64,000 bases of DNA, taken from assembly GCA_024233115.1 (NCBI GenBank), contig JACKQB010000002.1, positions 248,001-312,000 on the forward strand, in the 5' to 3' direction. Every line of letters starts with the position of its first letter. Position 1 is the first letter of the stretch. Below the pieces are notes generated by a model. That model saw only the letters and a list, made by a program, of their open reading frames with translations, did no database searches and was not told the origin of the DNA. The translations under genes were made by a program, and so were the position numbers. Shown one piece after another: positions 26,653-35,509 of this stretch. Origin of the DNA: Akkermansiaceae bacterium (GTDB lineage Bacteria > Verrucomicrobiota > Verrucomicrobiia > Verrucomicrobiales > Akkermansiaceae).

Positions 26653-28191
26653 CTATTTACGCTGGAGCATGGTCATCAGGATATCCACCGAGTCGCGCAC
26701 TTGCGGTTCACTCTCGATACGATGCTTCACCTTCCGGCAGGCGTAGATCACCGTTCCATGGTCACGTCCGCCAAAGGCGTCACCAATTTCCACCAGGGAG
26801 CAGGGTGTCATTTTCCGACTCAAATACATGGCGATCTGGCGAGGGAAGGCAATATTGGAAGGGCGACGCCGACTGGTCATATCGGCGAGCCTGAGATCAA
26901 AGTGATCGGATACAACCTTCTGGATGGAGTCGATGTTCACACGCTTCTGGCCCTCTTCACGGAGAATGTCCTTGAGCAGGAACTCGGAACGCTCGACGGT
27001 GATCTGCTCCGTTCCCAATGATGCGTATGTCGCAATTCTAACAAGACCACCTTCGAGCCTGCGGACATTGCTCTGGATACGCTCGGCGAGCATCATCAGG
27101 ATGTCATCGCTGAGTTTGACATCCCAGTCCTCCATCTTGCGTTGAAGAATGGCAAGCCGGGTTTCAATCCCCGGAGGCTGGAGTTCAACGGTAAGACCGC
27201 TTTCAAAGCGGGAAATGAGGCGCGGCTCGATGTTTTTGATTTCCGAGGCAGGCCGGTCTGAGGTGATCACCACCTGGCTTTGGAGATCAAGCAACTCGTT
27301 GAAGGTATGGAAAAACTCCTCCTGTGAGCGTTCCTTCCCGGCGAGGAATTGTATGTCATCGATGAGCAGAATGTCGGCACGGCGATACTTGCGGCGGAAC
27401 CGCTCAAGCGAGCCCTTGCGGACGGTATCAATAAACTCGTTGATGAATTTCTCACAGGTCAGGTAAACGACTCGGGCCGACGGGTTCTCCTTCATGAGAC
27501 GCTGGCCGATTGCCTGCATCAGGTGGGTCTTACCCAGTCCTGAACCACCGTGGATGAAAAGCGGGTTGTAAATGGCTGTCTTTGCCTGGGCAACAGCCAT
27601 GCAGGCCGCATGGGCAAATTCATTGTTCTGGCCCACCACAAACCGGTCGAAACTGAATTGCGGATTGAGCCCGGCTGCCCTCAGCTTTTTGCGGACCTGT
27701 TCGCGGTCCGTCTCGGCGGATGACCGGGACACTCCTATTTCACCAGCGAAGGATGTTTGTGAGCCGTCGCTTCCTGCTACGGATGCATACCCGGATGCGT
27801 CCTCTTGCCCGTCCCAGGAAACAGGCTCGTTCTCCGACTCCACTTCTGTATCAACAGGCTCCGGTACTTCACTGACAACAACACGCATTTTACGCGGCAA
27901 CGGCGATACCTGGGAAAGGGCCGATTGCACTTCGGGTAAGTAGTTCGTTTCGATCCACACCTGGTGCATGTCACTGGCCACTGCTAGAACGGCCTCGGTT
28001 TCGTTGACCTCCGTGAGAAATGCCGACTGGAACCAACGACTAAATGCATCACCGCTAACCAGTTTTTTCAACGTCCCTGAAACCTTTTCCCAAAGTTTGT
28101 TAAGATCCTCCTGCTCCCCTCCGCCCTCTTGGCGGGCTATTGGGGTATCGTTCACAGGCTGGACATCGAGGGATGCATTGATATTGCTCAT
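26653..28191 (-). CDS. dnaA: Chromosomal replication initiator DnaA
   Basis: 512 residues from the ATG at 28191 (open frame extends to 28287 without similarity). Domain I is at about residues 25-110 and a Ser/Glu-rich domain II linker extends to about residue 170. The AAA+ core has Walker A GGSGLGKTHL and Walker B LLIDDIQFLAG. Domain IV ends with the DNA-binding signature GGRDHGTVIYACRKV. DnaA binds origin boxes and opens the duplex, and also regulates its own gene. dnaN follows in the same direction, the conserved dnaA-dnaN order. Confidence 0.98.
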   Translation of the reverse strand: MSNINASLDVQPVNDTPIARQEGGGEQEDLNKLWEKVSGTLKKLVSGDAFSRWFQSAFLTEVNETEAVLAVASDMHQVWIETNYLPEVQSALSQVSPLPRKMRVVVSEVPEPVDTEVESENEPVSWDGQEDASGYASVAGSDGSQTSFAGEIGVSRSSAETDREQVRKKLRAAGLNPQFSFDRFVVGQNNEFAHAACMAVAQAKTAIYNPLFIHGGSGLGKTHLMQAIGQRLMKENPSARVVYLTCEKFINEFIDTVRKGSLERFRRKYRRADILLIDDIQFLAGKERSQEEFFHTFNELLDLQSQVVITSDRPASEIKNIEPRLISRFESGLTVELQPPGIETRLAILQRKMEDWDVKLSDDILMMLAERIQSNVRRLEGGLVRIATYASLGTEQITVERSEFLLKDILREEGQKRVNIDSIQKVVSDHFDLRLADMTSRRRPSNIAFPRQIAMYLSRKMTPCSLVEIGDAFGGRDHGTVIYACRKVKHRIESEPQVRDSVDILMTMLQRK

Positions 28192-28489
28192 TGAAGTTAT
28201 TGAAAATTGATGGGTTGAAAATCGTCTTATGACGCTGGGGCCCAGATGCCAACCAGCTGGGATCAAATCAAAGTCCCTACAGGCCACATGATCAAAACAT
28301 TTTAGCAGCTGTGAATTATTTCCCCAAAAAAGCCCCTATTCCACAATGGTTCCACAACAAATTTTTTAAAAATCTTGACCCGAAATTTAGTAAGCAGTGG
28401 TAAAATATTGCTCCGTAAATCCCCCTCATCAAATCCCGCTCCGTGACGCAATGCCCGCTGGCCGGAAAACGGCGGAACCCTCATAGTTC
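28192..28489. other. Non-coding region upstream of dnaA, possible origin or autoregulatory region
   Basis: 298 bases without a convincing gene. It contains DnaA-box-like sequences: TATTCCACA at 28337-28345 and GGTTCCACA at 28348-28356 in direct repeat 11 bases apart, and TGTGAATTA at 28310-28318 in the opposite sense. Each deviates from TTATCCACA at one to three positions. They are followed by an AT-rich stretch at 28357-28375. The location next to dnaA fits an origin or a DnaA autoregulation site, but three imperfect boxes are weak evidence for a full oriC. Confidence 0.4.
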
Positions 28490-30073
28490 CTAGCTCTCAG
28501 GCGATGTCACCTTGGCCAGCGCACCGCCTAACAACCCGCATACCAGGGTCAGGCTGGCGTTCACCGGGAAGAACCACTCGGAGGCTAATTTGGGTCGGGA
28601 GGCGACAATGGACTTGGCAACATCCTCTAGCTGAAGGGCTGTAAAAATTTGAGGCAACTCAGGTCGGAACCATGAAACCAGGATAACCGACATCGCGGTG
28701 CCTATCAGCAATCCCATCGTGTTCACCCGGACCGGTAAAATAGCCGCTAACAGTACCCCGAGCAGCGGGCCGTATGTGTAGGCCACCATACCGAAGGCCA
28801 GACCAATCAAATCGGTGTCTTTATTGTGCGTATAGGCAGCCAGTAAACCAAGACCTGCCAGTGTCAAAATCCCCCCCCAAACACAGACGGCGATGCGTGA
28901 TAAACGAACCATCGCCACACCATCCCCCTCGGTCTCCATTTTCCTCCGTCCATAGATGACCGACAGGCTGGTCTGGCTAAGCGCGGCGAGGATGGAGTCG
29001 AGGCTTGAAATCGCGGCTGCAAATGCACCGGCGAGTATCAGCCCGCTGACCCCGACCGGCACCTCCATGGTGATCCAGGTCGGGAAGACATAATTGGGCT
29101 CCTTGGCAAATCCGGCCGCCAGCTCCGCGGATGGCACGTGCACCTGGTACCAGGCAAACAATCCCGCTCCCACCGCCAGCATCAGGATCGTGATCAGAAG
29201 TGACACGCTGCTCCAGCACATCGCCTTACGGGCGTCCTTGATATTTCCGCAACAAAACATGCGCTGGGTATTGAGCTGGTCGACGCCAAAGGCGGTGAAG
29301 TTCTGGAACGGCATGGCTATCAGCGCCACCCACATCGTGTATTTCAGTTTGGGATCGGCAAAGGGGGTTGTAAAATCAAGCCAGCGCAGCTTGTTGACGT
29401 TCTCGCCGTCGACCACGATCTGGTTCAAACTGGCGATCTGCTCCCAGCCCAGGTGTCCCACCAGCAGGGTCAGTGCGAGTAACCCGCCAAAGATAAACAG
29501 GCAGAACTGCATCACATCCGTCCATATCACCGTTTGCATTCCCCCCATAAACGTCCAGAGGACAGCGACAGCACCAATGACAACGATACACAAACTCGCA
29601 TCCATGCCGGTGACCACCTGGAGGATGATCGCGGTGACCAGAACACGCACACTCTGGCCAAGTATCGCACCTACCGAGAAAAGCCCCGTCACGAGTCGGC
29701 GCACACCCTCACCCAGTCGGTCTCCCATAAAGTCATAGGGGCTGTAGATTTCCTTTTCGTAATAAAGAGGCACCAACCAGTAGGCCACGGCGAAGCGGGC
29801 AATGATCGATCCCAGCCCCCATTGCAAATACGTCCAATCGCCGGACATCGCGTAGACACCTCCGGGGACACCGATGAAAGTGAGGGCGCTGATCTCGGTG
29901 GCGATCATCGAACCACTCACCGACCACCAGGGCAGTGTTTTACCACCGAGGAAGAAATCCTTGATATTTGCCTGCTTGCCGGAGAGCCGATGGCCGATCA
30001 GGGTGGTGATGATCATATAAGCCGCCACAACGGCCCAATCCCAATAGGTGAAATACTCGTGCACGTCCTTCAT
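28490..30073 (-). CDS. Sodium:solute symporter (SSS family)
   Basis: 527 residues from the ATG at 30073; an upstream TTG at 30115 would add a poorly supported extension. About 13-14 membrane segments, with the family features DFFLGGKTLPWWSVSGSMIATEISALTFIGVPG near the start and the central GLILAGAFAAAISSLDSILAALSQTS. It imports a small solute with Na+ at the inner membrane, possibly a sugar, sialic acid or carboxylate; the substrate is not decidable. Transcribed away from kdsB. Confidence 0.92.
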   Translation of the reverse strand: MKDVHEYFTYWDWAVVAAYMIITTLIGHRLSGKQANIKDFFLGGKTLPWWSVSGSMIATEISALTFIGVPGGVYAMSGDWTYLQWGLGSIIARFAVAYWLVPLYYEKEIYSPYDFMGDRLGEGVRRLVTGLFSVGAILGQSVRVLVTAIILQVVTGMDASLCIVVIGAVAVLWTFMGGMQTVIWTDVMQFCLFIFGGLLALTLLVGHLGWEQIASLNQIVVDGENVNKLRWLDFTTPFADPKLKYTMWVALIAMPFQNFTAFGVDQLNTQRMFCCGNIKDARKAMCWSSVSLLITILMLAVGAGLFAWYQVHVPSAELAAGFAKEPNYVFPTWITMEVPVGVSGLILAGAFAAAISSLDSILAALSQTSLSVIYGRRKMETEGDGVAMVRLSRIAVCVWGGILTLAGLGLLAAYTHNKDTDLIGLAFGMVAYTYGPLLGVLLAAILPVRVNTMGLLIGTAMSVILVSWFRPELPQIFTALQLEDVAKSIVASRPKLASEWFFPVNASLTLVCGLLGGALAKVTSPES

Positions 30074-30235
30074 AGGCGCGGAGGCTATCAGGGTGACTGC
30101 ACTCTTCAAACTCAAACTTCAACCCATGCCCTGCGCAGCCTTCTGGCGAAGCTGGGTGAAAACTTCAAACTATTTGCAAAAGAGTCTTGTCGTTTCCGCC
30201 CTGTCGATCATAACTCAATTCCAGATTAACGCAGC

Positions 30236-30979
30236 GTGGCCTCATCTGGAAAACATCTTACTCTCGGTATCATCCCAGCTCGCTGGGCTTCAACACGCTT
30301 CCCCGGCAAACCGCTTCATCCCATCGCTGGGAAACCGCTTGTCCAGCACGTCTGGGAACGTTGTCAGCAGTGTCACAACCTGGGTGCGGTGGTGATAGCC
30401 ACCGATGACCAGCGGATTTACGACGCAGCCACCCAGTTTGGTGCCCATGCGGTGATGACCTCTGAAAATCACCCGACGGGTACGGATCGCATCGCCGAGG
30501 CCGCCGCCGCATTTCCTGAGTCCGCCTACCTGATTAATATCCAGGGCGACGAACCGCTGATCGATCCTGCGTTGATTGATCAACTCGCCACAGCTCTTCA
30601 TCAGGACAGCGGTGTCTCCATGGCAACGGCCGCCAACCCGATCAGCGACGAAGAGCTCATCAACGATCCCAATGTGGTGAAGTGTGTTCTAGCACTCAAC
30701 GGAGATGCCCTCTATTTCTCCCGCAGCCCGCTGCCGTACCGCCGGTCCCCATGCCCGCAACTCCAGCTCTACCGGCACAAGGGCATCTACGCCTACCGTC
30801 GTGATTTCCTGGAAAAATTCATCACCTGGCCCCCCTCCCCACTCGAACTCACGGAATCCCTCGAACAACTCCGTGCCCTCGAAAACGGTGCCCGTATCAA
30901 AGTCCTCATCACCAACGACGAATCCCCCGGCGTCGACACCATGGAACAAGCTCAACAAATCGAAGATTTGCTCCGATAA
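30236..30979 (+). CDS. kdsB: 3-deoxy-manno-octulosonate cytidylyltransferase (CMP-KDO synthetase)
   Basis: Activates KDO with CTP for lipopolysaccharide inner core synthesis, which marks the organism as having an LPS outer membrane. 247 residues, normal length. Landmarks are the nucleotide loop IIPARWASTRFPGKPL, VIATDDQRI, HPTGTDRIAEA and NIQGDEPLI. The start is a GTG at 30236; no ATG lies closer to the conserved region. pyrG, which makes its substrate CTP, starts 36 bases downstream, a functionally sensible pairing. Confidence 0.95.
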   Translation: MASSGKHLTLGIIPARWASTRFPGKPLHPIAGKPLVQHVWERCQQCHNLGAVVIATDDQRIYDAATQFGAHAVMTSENHPTGTDRIAEAAAAFPESAYLINIQGDEPLIDPALIDQLATALHQDSGVSMATAANPISDEELINDPNVVKCVLALNGDALYFSRSPLPYRRSPCPQLQLYRHKGIYAYRRDFLEKFITWPPSPLELTESLEQLRALENGARIKVLITNDESPGVDTMEQAQQIEDLLR

Positions 30980-30980
30980 T

Positions 30981-31014
30981 TTCACCATTCAACATTCCTA
31001 ATTCACTATTCAAA
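30981..31014 (+). repeat. ATTC-rich heptad-like leader directly before pyrG
   Basis: TTCACCA, TTCAACA, TTCCTAA, TTCACTA and TTCAAA run at 7-base spacing from just after the kdsB stop to the pyrG ATG. The whole 34-base spacer is made of this repeat, and no Shine-Dalgarno sequence is present. Confidence 0.55.
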
Positions 31015-32625
<1,611 letters not shown>

Positions 32626-32655
32626 CTCAAGTTTTAAACTCCACATACCAACACC
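32626..32655 (+). repeat. AAACTCCAnATACCA-type leader before ridA
   Basis: The sequence AAGTTTTAAACTCCACATAC fills the gap between pyrG and the ridA ATG. Near-identical sequence occurs before eboE (49504-49537) and beside vsr (19527-19560). Confidence 0.4.
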
Positions 32656-33111
32656 ATGACGATCGAAGAAAAAATCACCTCTCTCGGCTACACTCTCCCT
32701 GAAGCTCCCGCCCCGGCCGGCTCATACGTCAACTGCGTCAGGTCCGGCAACCTGCTCTTTCTCGCCGGAGGTATCCCACCCCTCGACGATGACACCTTCC
32801 TCGGTAAAGTGCCTACTGACACATCCGTCGAAACCGCCCAGGAAGCAGCCCGTGTGATCACTCTCAACCGCCTCGCCGTCGTGAAGGCTGAGATCGGCGA
32901 TCTCGATAAAGTCACCCGCATCGTCAATGTGGGGGGCTTCGTCAATTCCGAGCCGGATTTCTATCAGCACCCCGCCGTCATCAACGGCTGCTCGGACCTG
33001 CTTGTTGAAATTTTCGGTGACAAGGGCGTCCACTCACGCACTGCCATGGGGGCCGCCGCCCTGCCGCTGAACGTCTCGGTGGAAATCAATATGGTTGTCG
33101 AAGTCGAGTGA
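32656..33111 (+). CDS. RidA/YjgF/UK114 family protein
   Basis: 151 residues of the RidA trimer family, members of which hydrolyse reactive enamine/imine intermediates; some are annotated as endoribonucleases. Family features: LFLAGGIPP near residue 35, ALN-type ITLNRLAVVKAEIGDLDKV, and the C-terminal SRTAMGAAALPLNVSVEIN with the conserved Arg that binds the substrate carboxylate. The longer N-terminus and NVGGFVNSEPDFYQHPAVING pattern match the YjgF-like subgroup with about 150 residues. Exact substrate unknown. Confidence 0.93.
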   Translation: MTIEEKITSLGYTLPEAPAPAGSYVNCVRSGNLLFLAGGIPPLDDDTFLGKVPTDTSVETAQEAARVITLNRLAVVKAEIGDLDKVTRIVNVGGFVNSEPDFYQHPAVINGCSDLLVEIFGDKGVHSRTAMGAAALPLNVSVEINMVVEVE

Positions 33112-33121
33112 TTTATCTAGG

Positions 33122-33760
33122 ATGGTGGAAATGATGTCCCCCCAAGCTCCAGCCGTCCTCCCGCCACAACCCAGACAGACCTCCGGTCTTGCTATTACCA
33201 GCCTGATTTGTGGTGTCGCCTCGTTCGTGCTCCTGGTAATCCCCGCCATTGTCGCCATCATCTGCGGGCATGTCGCCCGCTCCAGAATCAAAAAGTCCCA
33301 TGGGGCATTGCAAGGCAAAGGTCTGGCACTCGCTGGTCTCATCTGCGGTTACGCCAGCCTTTTTCTAATCACAGCGACGATTACCACCATCGTCTACAAC
33401 GTGAATGAATCCAAGCGGGTCAAGGCCGAGCAAGTTGCCGAGGAGATCAGGCGGGGAAAGGAAATCCATCAGTTGCTTCTGAAATATGAAGCCGACCATG
33501 GTCATTTCCCCCCCACCCTTCAAGAACTAGAGGACAAAGGCTATTGCCCCTCGATCAAAAGTCTGCAAACCATCCAGGGAAAAAACTGGACCTACTACCA
33601 CAGCCAGAGCTCAAAATCTGATCCCAACATGTTAATACTCTGGGGTCATGACACCGATGTGATCATCTATGTGGACGGAACCACCGATAGAGCCCAAAGC
33701 TATTCCGCCCACATGACCGCCCTATCCCGGATGAGGCACAATGATTACGTGAACGAGTGA
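33122..33760 (+). CDS. DUF4190-type membrane protein with pseudopilin-like C-terminal part
   Basis: 212 residues from the ATG at 33122, 10 bases after the ridA stop. A Pro/Gln-rich N-terminus leads into two membrane segments with the DUF4190 phrase LAITSLICGVASFVLLVIPAIVAIICGHVARSRI and the second GLALAGLICGYASLF. The remaining 130 residues look like the globular part of a type II pseudopilin-like protein (KYEADHGHFPPTLQELEDKGY), ending with a small beta domain. Function unknown. Probably co-transcribed with ridA. Confidence 0.75.
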   Translation: MVEMMSPQAPAVLPPQPRQTSGLAITSLICGVASFVLLVIPAIVAIICGHVARSRIKKSHGALQGKGLALAGLICGYASLFLITATITTIVYNVNESKRVKAEQVAEEIRRGKEIHQLLLKYEADHGHFPPTLQELEDKGYCPSIKSLQTIQGKNWTYYHSQSSKSDPNMLILWGHDTDVIIYVDGTTDRAQSYSAHMTALSRMRHNDYVNE

Positions 33761-33768
33761 GAATACCC

Positions 33769-34098
33769 TCAACTCAGCAACCAGCCTATGCGGATAGCCA
33801 GGACAAGAAAGGTCAGGCAGAAAATGGCCTGGCTAATCCGCAGCCTCTTCTTGTCGTCATGGGACATCTGCACCAAGGCAACGAGCAGATTGTAGAAAAG
33901 AAAACCCAGCACCAGGAAAGTGGCTACTATCGAGCATAGAACCACGATACTTCCTCCTACGTTACCAAGACCGGCAATCAACGGCCAAACCAGGTAGGAG
34001 GATACCAGGTACTCATGCATTTCACGCGTCAGGGGTTTGACGCCGCAATCGTTGAGACTGGGGCGGCACTTTCTGGTTAATTTGAGAACGGGGTCCAT
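33769..34098 (-). CDS. Small membrane protein of unknown function
   Basis: 109 residues from the ATG at 34098 with three hydrophobic segments: YLVWPLIAGLGNVGGSIVVLCSIVATFLVLGFLFYNLLVAL, which could span twice, and AIFCLTFLVLAIRIGWLLS at the C-terminus. A CxxxL-rich N-terminal stretch contains two cysteines (KCRPSLNDCG). The gene is convergent with the DUF4190-type gene. I do not recognise the family. Confidence 0.6.
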   Translation of the reverse strand: MDPVLKLTRKCRPSLNDCGVKPLTREMHEYLVSSYLVWPLIAGLGNVGGSIVVLCSIVATFLVLGFLFYNLLVALVQMSHDDKKRLRISQAIFCLTFLVLAIRIGWLLS

Positions 34099-34273
34099 TT
34101 CTGCGTTTTGGTTTGATGCTTCCAGTCTACCCAGATCGCGGCTACCGGCTGTTACAATACCATGCCCATTTTCCAACCGCCCACGCTACCGGGCGTAAAA
34201 ACAATCATCACCTCTCAACTTGCATCTGCATGAATTCAAGGTAGATTATGAAGTTCCATCAGGATAAATTACC

Positions 34274-34870
34274 ATGAAAGCCACTATAATGAATACCGTT
34301 ACTGTCGGCATGACCATTGCCGCCCTTTCCGGCTTTGCTCTGCTGCCCGTATCCGCAGACGATGCCGCCGCCCCCGCCAAAGAGGCTCCCGACACTGTCG
34401 CAGCCAATACCACCACCCTCTACATTGTCCAGGTCACCGGCAAGGGCTGAGGCGTTGCCGGAAAAGCCAGTTTGGCGATCAAAACTCAAGAAGGAGTCAA
34501 AAAAATCCTCCTTTCCGGTCTTCGCGCTACTGTCCTGATGGAGGACGGCAGAGAGCTCGACAAGGAAAAGACCACCAAGGCTCTCGTAGCCCAAGGCCTT
34601 GGTCTTGCCTCCTTCGAGAAACAGGAATCCGCTGTTCCAGAGGCCGCCTACCTCCTCACCGTCACCGGCACCGGATGAGCCGACACCAACGAAAAGGCCC
34701 GTGTGGCCTTGGAAAAAATCGACGGCATCGCCGGTGCGTACGTTAATAGTGGTATCACCATCCACCTCGTCAAAGCCGGAGAGCTGGACAGGGAAACCAT
34801 CGCCAAGACGCTTGCGCCATTCAAAATGACCATCCAGGAGGTCGAGCAGCTCGAGGGCAAACCATTCTAA
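34274..34870 (+). CDS. Predicted secreted selenoprotein with two HMA-like domains and two in-frame UGA (Sec) codons
   Basis: One frame runs from the ATG at 34274 (preceded by AGGA at 34261 and a possible TTGCAT-N16-TAGATT promoter) to TAA at 34868, 198 codons interrupted by UGA at 34448-34450 (codon 59) and 34676-34678 (codon 135). Residues 1-29 form a signal peptide ending LPVSA. Two about 72-residue domains follow, each starting with a strand YIVQVTGKG-U or YLLTVTGTG-U and showing the beta-alpha-beta-beta-alpha-beta pattern of HMA metal-binding domains. U replaces the first Cys of the usual GMxCxxC motif; the second Cys is Ala or Thr. The frame stays coding between and after the UGAs. A pseudogene is the alternative, but two UGAs at equivalent positions, SECIS-like hairpins after each, and a tRNA with anticodon UCA at 56412 argue for recoding. 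Confidence 0.82.
34466..34476 (+). promoter_or_regulatory. Candidate bacterial SECIS hairpin after the first UGA
   Basis: GCCA-GTT-TGGC forms a 4-bp stem with a GTT loop whose first base is G. The loop G lies 19 bases after the UGA at 34448, inside the 16-37 base range for bacterial SECIS elements. A second, longer, weaker pairing (TTGCC with GGCGA) overlaps it. Confidence 0.55.
34694..34710 (+). promoter_or_regulatory. Candidate bacterial SECIS hairpin after the second UGA
   Basis: AAGGCC-CGTGT-GGCCTT is a perfect 6-bp stem with a 5-base loop having G at its second position. The loop G lies 22 bases after the UGA at 34676, at the spacing expected for bacterial SECIS elements. Confidence 0.65.
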
Positions 34871-34891
34871 GTCTTAAAAAACCACAACAGC

Positions 34892-34926
34892 GCGGTTGGC
34901 TCCCTATCAGGAGCCGACCGCTTTTT
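34892..34926 (+). terminator. Rho-independent terminator of the UGA-containing gene
   Basis: The stem GCGGTTGGCTCC/GGAGCCGACCGC (12 pairs, one T-G) with a 6-base loop is followed by TTTTT. It begins 21 bases after the TAA and overlaps the 3' end of the convergent mnmM gene. A dedicated terminator supports the frame as one complete transcription unit. Confidence 0.9.
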
Positions 34927-35509
34927 GTGCCACCAACAAAAATGGCGTGGTAGCCACGGCACCATCGCGTTGATAGAGTGAAACCCTGCAATCGAATCCA
35001 AGGCCGACTGCATGGGGGGGATCTGTGAAAAATGATTTCACGGCATCCGCCTCGTCATCCCCCCCCGCATGACCGGGATAGCACATGACCGTGAGAAGCC
35101 CCCCTTGTTTCAATTTCACCAACGCATCGCCTAACGCCTTGAGGGTTGAGTCGACCTGCGTTATTTGAGTCTTATCGCCCCCCGGGAGGTAACCAAGATT
35201 GAACATCACGGCAGAAAGCTCACCGGAAACATGTTTCGATAGCTCGGAATGACTTGCCAAATGAAGCTCATACACTGCATCATTGATACCCGACTCTGTT
35301 AGCCTTTGCCGACTAGAGTCAATCGCGGCACGCTGCACATCAAAGCCAATCACCTTCCCATACTCGCCTACACAGCGGGCAAGAAACAAGGCATCGTGCC
35401 CGTTTCCCAAGGTAGCATCGACAACCCTATCACCCGGTAACACGATCGCCGCAACACACGCGTGCGCCTTGGCGATCAAACTTCCTTCTATGGTGTAGAC
35501 ATCCACCAT
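34907..35509 (-). CDS. mnmM: tRNA (mnm5s2U34)-type methyltransferase, MnmM (YtqB) family
   Basis: 200 residues, a Rossmann-fold SAM-dependent methyltransferase of the YtqB group that methylates 5-aminomethyl-uridine at tRNA wobble position 34 to mnm5U (family knowledge). Landmarks: SAM motif VVDATLGNGHDALFLARCVG, GFDVQRAAID and the family motif FNLGYLPGGDK. Its ATG overlaps the TGA stop of the upstream DAO-family gene (ATGA), so the two are translationally coupled; that partner could supply the aminomethyl intermediate. The 3' end runs into the terminator of the convergent UGA-containing gene. Confidence 0.88.
   Translation of the reverse strand: MVDVYTIEGSLIAKAHACVAAIVLPGDRVVDATLGNGHDALFLARCVGEYGKVIGFDVQRAAIDSSRQRLTESGINDAVYELHLASHSELSKHVSGELSAVMFNLGYLPGGDKTQITQVDSTLKALGDALVKLKQGGLLTVMCYPGHAGGDDEADAVKSFFTDPPHAVGLGFDCRVSLYQRDGAVATTPFLLVAQKAVGS

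Noticed and set aside
29094..30229. Open frames of 214 and 231 codons on the plus strand opposite the sodium:solute symporter
   Set aside because: They lie antisense to a strongly conserved transporter and show no domain or codon logic of their own.
34472..34678. Treating the stretch between the two UGAs as a separate 68-residue gene
   Set aside because: It starts on a TTG inside a continuous frame that has its own ATG, RBS and signal peptide upstream, and it ends on the second UGA in the middle of a domain repeat.
34274..34870. Pseudogene with two nonsense mutations
   Set aside because: Two UGAs at equivalent positions of repeated domains, hairpins after each, no frameshift, and a dedicated terminator make recoding more likely, although it cannot be excluded without relatives.
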